The notes under the pieces are model-generated. The model had not been told where the DNA came from. It did no database searches and was given only the letters and a program-made list of their open reading frames with translations. Shown in pieces: positions 22,901 to 29,805 of a stretch of DNA of 32,741 nt (position 1 is its first letter; every line of letters begins with the position of its first letter). The position numbers and the translations under genes are program-made. The DNA comes from Halorubrum sp. Hd13 (GTDB taxonomy: Archaea > Halobacteriota > Halobacteria > Halobacteriales > Haloferacaceae): NCBI RefSeq assembly GCF_002252755.1, contig NZ_NHOY01000021.1:1-32741 (forward strand), read 5' to 3'.

Positions 22901-25900
22901 ATGACATCACTGTGAGCGGTGAAACCGAGGCCGTCACTGCTGAGACGACCTTCGAAATCACTGGCGGTGATCAGCGGAACAACCACAATATCCGCTCGCT
23001 AATCATCGAGAGCGACGGTGACGCAATCACTGTCAGCACGACGAAGGCACAGAGCCAGTTCACGAACCTCGATGTGAACGCCACTGATGGCAGTGGTCTT
23101 ATCGTCAACGCCGACGACACCGACGTGAACGTCATCACCGTCCAAGATGTTGACTTCGAAGTCGACGAGAACGGTGTCGTTCTGTCCGGTGGTACCGGAA
23201 GCGCATCCGCACCCGCGTCTGACGACCGTGACGGCTTCACGCTTGACGGCGTCATGATCGACGGATCGGGTATCGGTGACGGCTACACCGGTCTTGATCT
23301 CACCGATGTCGAGAAGCCCGGTAAAGATGGTATCGAGGGCTTGACTATCAACGGCCTCACTGTCTCCAACTTCACCACGCAGGTGGCCGTTGGTGATCAG
23401 TTGCCCGACGAGGTTGACGGCAAAGCATTCGAGGACGGTACCCCCATCGACGTCGACGGTGTTCACATCGATAACACTGAGTTCTCGCACGCGGTCCTTG
23501 TCGAGCAGAGTAATGGGGACCTGCGGAGCGATGACCTGTACGGCTCGGTAGACACTGCTGATGACGCGGCTACTGGCGGCGACGTCATCAACATCACGAA
23601 CGCCGGTACTGGTGACTACGATCACAGCGCCCCGGTCACCATCGACACAAACGATGTTACCGTTTCAGGCGCTGATACTGTCGATGTCGAGATTCGTAAC
23701 CCGATCAATGTCGGCGGCACGGGTGAGGTGACCCTTGAGACGCTGGCCGTTGTCGCCTCCGACAGTGTTGACGTGCTGAACACTGCGGACGGCGGTACGG
23801 ACACGGCTGTCATTGGCACCGACGCTGCTACGGACCTCACGGTCCGTGACGTGGTTGTGTCGACGACCCTTGATCCGGATGATGACAACGAGATGCCGGT
23901 CGGTATCGGTGCAAGCGACACTGCATCGTCGCTCACCATCGAGAAGACCCGCGTGGGTCAGGTAACTGGCGATAGTACAACTGGTACTGCCGTCGTCGCA
24001 CAGAGTGGCGTTGATCTCAAGATCAGCGACAGCGTGCTTCGTAGCGGTGCGACGGTCATCGACACGACCACCAGCCCTGACAATACGCTCGTCTCCGAGG
24101 CATACGGCGTCCTCGCTGCTACGGAGACCAGCCCGAACATTACTGATACCGTGATCGAAGGGTTCGACGAAGACGGTATCAACACTGACGCCGATTCGCT
24201 CACCCTGACGGGTGGCGAAGTCACTGATAACAACCAGCTTGACGACCCGGACGACGCCAACAATGGTGTCGGTGGGGTCGTGGCCGACGTCACGTCTGAC
24301 GACCAGTACGAGATCGATGGCACGACCATCGAGAACAACGCTGGGCCCGGGGTCCAGCTGAAGGGTGTCGACCTCACGATGGTGGGTGCGACAGTCTCGC
24401 ATAACGCTGGCGACGGTGTCAGCGTTGACGGCGACGAGGTCACCATCAGCGACGACACGACGATCGAAGCTAATGACAATACGGGTGCTGACCTGACGGT
24501 CGCAAACGCGACGGTTGTCGACAGCACCGTTAGCGCGAACGCGAATGGGCTTGCTGTCGACGCTGGCAACGATGTCTCCGTCGACAACAACACGGTCGCG
24601 AGCCACGACGGCAACGCCGTTGATGTGGCGGCGACGACCGCGTCGGTGACAAACAACACGGTCACCGACAACGGGCTTGGGGTCACCCTCGGTCTCAGTG
24701 ACGGTGCGAACTCCACGGTCACACTCAACGAGATCGAGAACAACGGTGTTGGCCTTGAGGTCGTGTCCGGCGCAGATGGCCTGACGGTCACCGGCAACGA
24801 CATCGAGAGCACCGACACGGACATCGTGCTTAACGATGGCACGGCAGAGCTCGATGCTACGCTGAACTACTTCGGCGACAACGGTCCCGAAGCAGCCAGC
24901 GCGGCTGGACTCGACGAGGGTGACGGAACGATCGTCTACGATCCGTTCCTCAGTGAGTCGCAGGTCGACGACGTCAGCTCGGCTGCTGACCTCCAAGACA
25001 CGACCTCCTTCGGGCACGACGTTGTGGTGCCGGAGGCACCTGACGGCGAGACGGTCTTCGTGAGTGTTGGCTTCCCGGCGGAGCCGGCAACGGACAGCAA
25101 TGATCCGAATGCCGTGCCGGAAGTCCAAGACTACTTCAACACGAGTCAGGCCGGTCAGATCTACGCGTGGGACGGTGACAGCTTCGTCCCCGCTGCTCCT
25201 GGCGACGAGATTGACGCGTTCGACGCGTTCGTCGTCGAGAACGACGATAGCGGTGAGCGCGTTGCGACGATCGAATACCAGAACGACCGCAACGTGGCTG
25301 ACAGTATTGACAACGAGTACCAGTTCGAGAAGGGACTGAACTTCGTCGCGCCGCAGCAGGCTGGCACGGTCAACCAGGCGCTGTTCCCCGGTGGCCCGAC
25401 GGACTCCGTCACCCAGCCGTTCCCGGCTGGCGAGAACCTGTACGGTGACTTCGACGCCACGCAGGTTCGTGACGGCTTCACGAGCCCCGACAGCGCGCAG
25501 GCCTTCGGGAACTTCCGCTCCGGTGTCGGTGACGCCACCGTGCACCCGCACGCGGGGTACTTCGTGACGGTCAACGAGAACTCCAACGTGAACCTCTCGG
25601 TGACCGAGCGGATTCCGGTGGCGTCCGGACCGACAGAACAGACTGAGCCCGCCGCCGACAACGTCGCCGACCGGACGGACGCGACGTCCGGCACGGTGAC
25701 GAACATCGACACGGGCGCAAGTTACACCAGCCTCAGTGAGGCTGTCCAGGAGGTCGACGACAGCCAGACGCTGGAGTTCGGTGCCGGTGTCTTCGCGAGT
25801 GACACCGACGAGATCCTCGTCGACAACGAAGACGTGACGCTTCGTGGCGCCGCGACGTCGGCGACGGTCATTGACGCGAACGTCACGATTGCGGCCGACA

Positions 25901-27876
25901 ACGTGCGTGTGTCTGACCTGACGGTGGTCGGCACGCTCGACTCGACGGCTGCCGGCACGATCGTCGAGGAGACGAACGTTGTGGCCAACAGTCCGGGTGA
26001 CGTCACCCTCAACGGTGACAACGCCCGCCTGAGCAGTGTGGACGTCGAGAAGAACATCAACGTCAACGGGAACAACGCGGACATCAGCGAGAGCAGTGCT
26101 GGTGAGCAGCTGACCGTTGATGCTAGTACTTCCGGTGTCTCGGTGAGCAACACGCAGGCTGGAAGCTTCGACATTCCGGCTGAGGCTAACGCAGGCGGAC
26201 TCAGTACGAACACGGTTGTAGTGGACACCGCTGCTGACCTCCGTGATGCTGCAACGGATGAGTACAGTCAGCCCGTCGGCTCACAGACGACAATTGTCGT
26301 GAGCGACGATGTCGAACTCACGGACACTCAAGTTGACGTCGAGGTTAACGGCGTCACTATCGAAGGCGCACAGGACGACACGCTCGTGAGTCTTACCGGT
26401 GACACCACCACCCAGAAGGTCTTCGAGATTGGAGCCGACGACGTGACGCTCCAAGACCTTGCCGTTGAACGGACTGGTGGGCAGGTGCTCACAAACGGGC
26501 CAGCCGGAACGCAAGCTGTCGTCATCCGCGACGCCTCTGGTGTGACGATCGACAATGTCGACATCACGGCTGATGGCGATGTTGCGAGCGGGATTGCGGT
26601 CCTCGATGGTGGGCCTGAGAACACTGACGCTGGTGCTGCGACAGACATCACCATCGTCGACTCCAGTGTGGGAGCTGCGACCGCCGAGGGGACTGGCCCC
26701 GTAACCGGTATCAATGTGGCTGCGGCCTACGCTGGTGAGGTCGATGCCGTGACGGTAGAAGACAACGGCATTGAGGCCGGTTCGAATGGCCTCATCGTCT
26801 CCACGACGAGTGTTGGTCTCGGTGCGTCTGAGCCCGGTACGTTCGGTGCTGAGGGCGTCACCGTGACTGATAACAACTTCGTTGGCACGTTCAGTGATGC
26901 TGCTGTCACTGAACTCGCTGCGGCTAACGACGATGCGGTCGACGTGCTCGACTTCAGTGCGGTGTTCGAGGACAACAGCTTCGACCAGGCGGCAGCTGCC
27001 GTCGCTGACGGTGGCGACGACGTGCGGACCGAGACAAAGACAGTGACGAACGCGCTGGGTAATGAGGTTGAGATTGAATCCGGCGCAATCGTCTCCAGCG
27101 TTCAGGCTGCCGAGGATATCGCACAGGACGGTGACACCGTTGTTGTGGCTGGTGGCACCTACGCGGAATCCGTGACGGTCGATACGGCAAACCTGACGAT
27201 TGCAGGTGCAGGTGCTGACGCGACGACGATTGACTCTACCTCTGGTGCGACGATCGAAATTAGCGGTGCCGATGGTGTGAGTATTAGTGGTCTTGAGCTA
27301 GACGGTAGTGGTAGCAGCAACAGCGGTGCTCAAGGAATCAGTATCCAGAACGGTGGCTCCGCAACCGTTACTAACACGGACATTACCAACGCGTTTGGGG
27401 GTATTCAGACCCTCTCCGACGAAAGTAGTGTGACCGTCGATGATGTTGAAGTGACCAACAGTGTCTTTGGTGTTGGACTTCAGAGTAGTTCATCAGACGT
27501 TGTGCGTAACAGCACCTTCGATGTCTCGACACAGGGAATCGGTATGTCTGGTGATGCTGCTAATGTAGAGATCACCGGTAACGAGATCGATGTTGAGGAG
27601 TCGGAGAGTACTACGTTCGACCAAGAACGTGGGATTGACTTCGCTGCAGATAGTGAAAATGTCACCATCGAGAACAACGTCATCAGCAGCACTGACACCG
27701 GTATCATCAGTAATACGGGTCTGGATAATGTGACCATCAGCGGAAACGACATCGCTGGAGACCTGACTCATATCGATGACAGTGCCGAGGCGCTTGATCT
27801 CGAGGCCATTCTGGGTGGCAACACCTTCGACCCTGCTGGCGTGGTCGATGGTACCCAGATTGTGCCTGAAGAGTAG
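19972..27876 (+). CDS. Giant secreted beta-helix surface protein
   Basis: 2634 residues. The N-terminus MSLRDRVNPTQLLAVSFAVI with the following hydrophobic run and VGAQ is a haloarchaeal surface-glycoprotein signal. Most of the rest is short strands rich in Asp, Thr, Val and Asn with NxxT(V/I)xxN-like turns, typical of right-handed parallel beta-helices (NosD/pectate-lyase type). Modules restart at residues near 270, 470, 1190, 1918 and 2374; the clearest openings read DGDTITVADGTY and DGDTVVVAGGTY. Residues about 1685-1885 are a different insert (VSVGFPAEPATDS, later FEKGLNFVAP). NxS/T sites are frequent. There is no PGF-CTERM or C-terminal helix: the protein stops at QIVPEE. It is probably an adhesin or cell-coat protein; attachment is unclear. 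Confidence 0.85.
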   Translation: MSLRDRVNPTQLLAVSFAVIMLVSMGGMAFVGGVGAQTGGTADGLIVDEEPVTSELGIASGDGDVQLTGATDDLDAENVDVDDDGSITVNPSNSAGANQFSGVTVTPNRVGVADGNLATGLNDAVDDVVVEGDAAPIVVIELAPQSNFSQTNGVAGTHDFIVIGEDNDLPVDIDSTTDGDIAAYAVNNDDVTDNSEVATSGNFGDTIDAFVGTSESDLQNENVDDFRIGAGTFGDGDVDVNALQISSDAADGETVHSELIALDDGTTERYFSSVTDASVAATDGDTITVADGTYTDLEDDPVALSNNELTVSGAGDDTNLNTNVDVTGNNVTVEAFDINAEDDDTNGIVDVSGENTTLQQLTVDQATAGTGIDIASGADSAVTTVDNVTVNATDLDTVTAGDTGLALDTNAGEEVIVTSSAFVGHQTQIAGNDNVDEGALLTANNFAGADAQSAVARNTDGDVVGNAIYGSINDADDAAPADGSIDVSEGTYNHGAGTPVTIETDNVTVTDTDDAATVNNNLVVDSRSGDVVVNNFDVNVVSTTGDATLDSLSFNGTAADSFDTTSGSVTNATFTNTDTGTGNYDVTAGNTVDVDGAVGGAFTLDGASAVSVSGADGANFALDSAGDVTVTQTLSDGLVDIGSGASTPADVTITDGEASNYDIADVSGDVDVTGVTVTAGGISVPNTAQNVSVADANITLDADGDTGVDITATGEADEVISVTNTSVDGDTTTGTGIEVTDVNSGVTAEYTIENNTLTNFGDSEDADIGIGVNIAEQDSTGREAVISISGNVIAGGSEFIGIQADLSAAEDVAMVDNEIVGADVSGGADSVGIKFIEAPDFGGGFLGGGDGAAFSGNTITGHARLIEDRSSGDEPPIRSDGYTKIINDLDNDFGTLVIGPNGDYEATYGDDLDINDNNGEVVYLPGSISEATNLVGANPNVDSADLQAYETDVTVSSAINSTPDTYDDDPVVFPNADDITVSGETEAVTAETTFEITGGDQRNNHNIRSLIIESDGDAITVSTTKAQSQFTNLDVNATDGSGLIVNADDTDVNVITVQDVDFEVDENGVVLSGGTGSASAPASDDRDGFTLDGVMIDGSGIGDGYTGLDLTDVEKPGKDGIEGLTINGLTVSNFTTQVAVGDQLPDEVDGKAFEDGTPIDVDGVHIDNTEFSHAVLVEQSNGDLRSDDLYGSVDTADDAATGGDVINITNAGTGDYDHSAPVTIDTNDVTVSGADTVDVEIRNPINVGGTGEVTLETLAVVASDSVDVLNTADGGTDTAVIGTDAATDLTVRDVVVSTTLDPDDDNEMPVGIGASDTASSLTIEKTRVGQVTGDSTTGTAVVAQSGVDLKISDSVLRSGATVIDTTTSPDNTLVSEAYGVLAATETSPNITDTVIEGFDEDGINTDADSLTLTGGEVTDNNQLDDPDDANNGVGGVVADVTSDDQYEIDGTTIENNAGPGVQLKGVDLTMVGATVSHNAGDGVSVDGDEVTISDDTTIEANDNTGADLTVANATVVDSTVSANANGLAVDAGNDVSVDNNTVASHDGNAVDVAATTASVTNNTVTDNGLGVTLGLSDGANSTVTLNEIENNGVGLEVVSGADGLTVTGNDIESTDTDIVLNDGTAELDATLNYFGDNGPEAASAAGLDEGDGTIVYDPFLSESQVDDVSSAADLQDTTSFGHDVVVPEAPDGETVFVSVGFPAEPATDSNDPNAVPEVQDYFNTSQAGQIYAWDGDSFVPAAPGDEIDAFDAFVVENDDSGERVATIEYQNDRNVADSIDNEYQFEKGLNFVAPQQAGTVNQALFPGGPTDSVTQPFPAGENLYGDFDATQVRDGFTSPDSAQAFGNFRSGVGDATVHPHAGYFVTVNENSNVNLSVTERIPVASGPTEQTEPAADNVADRTDATSGTVTNIDTGASYTSLSEAVQEVDDSQTLEFGAGVFASDTDEILVDNEDVTLRGAATSATVIDANVTIAADNVRVSDLTVVGTLDSTAAGTIVEETNVVANSPGDVTLNGDNARLSSVDVEKNINVNGNNADISESSAGEQLTVDASTSGVSVSNTQAGSFDIPAEANAGGLSTNTVVVDTAADLRDAATDEYSQPVGSQTTIVVSDDVELTDTQVDVEVNGVTIEGAQDDTLVSLTGDTTTQKVFEIGADDVTLQDLAVERTGGQVLTNGPAGTQAVVIRDASGVTIDNVDITADGDVASGIAVLDGGPENTDAGAATDITIVDSSVGAATAEGTGPVTGINVAAAYAGEVDAVTVEDNGIEAGSNGLIVSTTSVGLGASEPGTFGAEGVTVTDNNFVGTFSDAAVTELAAANDDAVDVLDFSAVFEDNSFDQAAAAVADGGDDVRTETKTVTNALGNEVEIESGAIVSSVQAAEDIAQDGDTVVVAGGTYAESVTVDTANLTIAGAGADATTIDSTSGATIEISGADGVSISGLELDGSGSSNSGAQGISIQNGGSATVTNTDITNAFGGIQTLSDESSVTVDDVEVTNSVFGVGLQSSSSDVVRNSTFDVSTQGIGMSGDAANVEITGNEIDVEESESTTFDQERGIDFAADSENVTIENNVISSTDTGIISNTGLDNVTISGNDIAGDLTHIDDSAEALDLEAILGGNTFDPAGVVDGTQIVPEE

Positions 27877-27955
27877 GTAATCTACCTACTTTCGACCGCT
27901 CGCTAACTGACTGCTTTCTTCATTCTTTCCGACCGACAAGCAGTAGCCACAGGTC

Positions 27956-28178
27956 TCATTCGAGCAAACTGAGCCTTGCGCCGTCGTAGGTTTGCTCCAG
28001 TCGTTCTGCCCAGTAATTGGGGACTCTTCTCCAAGACGCTCGACAGAGCACGATCGCAATATGCGTCAATGTACCTCGCGTCCAGGTCGAGACGACTCAT
28101 CTCGGTGCCGAACCATCTGCGGAACTGCTGAAGCATCACGTGATGTGTCTCACTGATCTCGAACAACTCGCTGGTAGT
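27956..28178 (-). pseudogene. Frameshifted tyrosine integrase C-terminal remnant
   Basis: In one minus-strand frame, THHVMLQQFRRWFGTEMSRL followed by DLDARYIDAYCDRALSSVL resembles the C-terminal part of haloarchaeal integrases (HxxxxFR, then the RYIDAFCGR region before the catalytic Tyr). The frame then leaves the pattern near 28025, while the next frame continues as NYWAERLEQTYDGARLSLLE and stops at 27956-27958, which fits the usual HYTDYSPERLxxIYDxAGL ending. One frameshift therefore breaks the gene, and its N-terminal part is absent upstream. The assignment is by pattern memory and should be tested by search. It lies 80 bases after the giant surface gene, which lacks its anchor. Confidence 0.45.
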
Positions 28179-28562
28179 CCCGCGCAGGAGCGAGTATCAC
28201 GATGCGAGTAGCTCGACCGATCGCATGCATGCGACGCGTACGACTACGGTGCCTGCCCCGGTCAAACACACAGTTGGCATGTGGTTTTAAGCCGTCCCGG
28301 ACGGAAGCGAAAAGCACAGCTAGGAGGTCAAAAGAACGACACAGGGAAACCCCGTGCCGACCGCCCAGCAGTATCCATCTGGACGGTCGGGAGCAGGCAA
28401 CTTCAATATTACCCCTGTGAGTGGCATCACTGGCAGTTGCTTGCGCTGGCACGCAGTGCCCACGGTGGACCCGAGCTGTATCTACGATGTCCACCACACC
28501 GAATACACGACCCACGATCGACGCACAGTACGCACTCACGATCTGGATGGAGAGCCTGACCA
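28179..28562. other. Intergenic, no gene recognised
   Basis: About 380 bases between the integrase remnant and the coiled-coil gene. ORFs on both strands have no family features. A short palindrome GGCACGCAGTGCC lies near 28448. No clear TATA was seen before 28563; GGAG about 13 bases upstream of that ATG may be a ribosome binding site. Confidence 0.4.
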
Positions 28563-29309
28563 ATGCGTGAGGCAAGCACAGCCACGGCGGAGACCACAGC
28601 CGCACTGGAGACGTTCATCGAGACGGCTACCGACGCGCTCGCGTCGCTCGGCGCTAACGAGACGACCCTCTCGGAGGTTGAAGCCGCCGGCGACGATCTC
28701 GTCAAGACGGTCACGACCCAGCAAGACCGACTCGAGGAACTCGAAACCCGTGTCGACACACTCGAGTCCGAACTCAAAACGGAGCGAGAGACTCGTGCTA
28801 AAGAGGCGGCCGAAGATCGCAAGCGACTCTCCGACCTCGAAGCCTGCGTCGACGATGACACAGAGACCGCAGATTCCCAACCGGATGTAGAGACCCCATC
28901 TGACGCCTCGACACTCGGGGTGGAACCCCCACAAACTCCACTCGAAGACGTTATGCGAGTGCCGGAACATCTCGTCGAAGAGAGTCTCACTGCCAACCAG
29001 CAGCGGGCGCGGTTCATCGCGAAAGATGCCCACGAGTACACTCAACAGGTGCCAGCAGGGCGCGCAATCAAGTCCTCGGCCCTTCGCCGAGTGCTCGCAG
29101 CGGGCGAAGACGCAACGATCTACACCGAAACGGTGAGTCGAGTGATCGACTTCCTCGACGAGCTCGGCCAAGAGGCTGTCAAGATACGTGAGTCCCAACA
29201 GGGAGAACGTGTCGTCGTCTTCACGGACGCGTTTGTGAAACGCGTGGTCGCGTATCAGAATCATCGCCAGCGTAACACCGTTGTTACCGAGGGAGGGGTA
29301 ACCGGGTAG
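28563..29309 (+). CDS. Coiled-coil protein with C-terminal DNA-binding-like domain
   Basis: 248 residues. An in-frame TGA two codons upstream fixes ATG 28563 as the longest start. Residues about 1-105 are a long helix/coiled coil with clear heptads (RLEELETRVDTLESELK). An acidic Pro/Ser/Thr linker follows (106-135). Residues 140-240 form a compact helical domain (ANQQRARFIAKDAHEY, AIKSSALRRVLAAGED, VSRVIDFLDELG, ERVVVFTDAFVKRVVAY) that looks like a winged helix. I recall similar unnamed proteins on haloarchaeal plasmids, but no function is established. The last codons coincide with a GTAACA-type palindrome, and a second copy lies 200 bases downstream, suggesting the protein binds these sites (inference). 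Confidence 0.75.
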   Translation: MREASTATAETTAALETFIETATDALASLGANETTLSEVEAAGDDLVKTVTTQQDRLEELETRVDTLESELKTERETRAKEAAEDRKRLSDLEACVDDDTETADSQPDVETPSDASTLGVEPPQTPLEDVMRVPEHLVEESLTANQQRARFIAKDAHEYTQQVPAGRAIKSSALRRVLAAGEDATIYTETVSRVIDFLDELGQEAVKIRESQQGERVVVFTDAFVKRVVAYQNHRQRNTVVTEGGVTG

Positions 29310-29493
29310 GCGGTAGTGTTACTGACTCACGTCACACCGAGCTGACCACGACGGACACCAGCACGATCCCGGTACCGTCGTTGTTTATCCTAGTAACAAC
29401 TGAAGGCAACTCTCTGTTTGATTCAGAAGTAGTAGTCTTGTTAAAACACTGATCGAGAAAGACGCAGCGACTTGTCGGTAACAACGGTGTTAC
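29272..29493. repeat. 19-base inverted repeats built from GTAACA palindromes
   Basis: GTAACACCGTTGTTACCGA (29272-29290) recurs exactly inverted at 29475-29493. Each copy is itself palindromic (GTAACA, 4 bases, TGTTAC). Between them are GGTAACC (29298), GTGTTAC (29315) and GTAACAA (29394). The first copy is inside the coding end of the upstream gene. The cluster looks like a multi-site protein-binding locus. Confidence 0.75.
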
Positions 29494-29805
29494 TCAGTTG
29501 GGAGCGTTGGTGCCGCTCTCATGACTCGCCCGACGCTCCGTGTTGGTGACAGCGCGGCTCGGTAGGAGTGTAGTAGGTCCGACTTGGTGGCGACAGCGAT
29601 CACGGCTGCTCGATCGGCGTGTCCGCAATGGACAGGCGCGGTACCCGTCTGTATGTCGCTACATACCAATGGAATATACCGATGTTATAAGGCCCTTGGC
29701 AGGAAACCCCTCAGTAAGGTAGATGAGTGAAGCTGCCACACGGCGTCTGCGCGCGCCCTGCCATCACGCAGCCTCGCTCAGCAATTCCGGCCACGACACC
29801 AACCA
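29310..29805. other. Intergenic region with binding-site cluster and promoter
   Basis: Apart from the GTAACA cluster, GGAATATACCGATGTTATAA (29670-29689) is the best TATA candidate for the surface gene at 29806; that would give a leader of roughly 100 bases. No convincing gene was seen. Confidence 0.45.

Noticed and set aside
20166-27771. Long minus-strand ORFs opposite the giant surface gene (up to about 630 codons)
   Set aside because: They mirror the codon bias of the sense gene, show no family features and overlap each other in several frames; antisense shadows.
29540-29722. 60-codon ORF upstream of the repeat surface gene
   Set aside because: Arg-rich composition, no family features, and it covers the likely promoter of the next gene.
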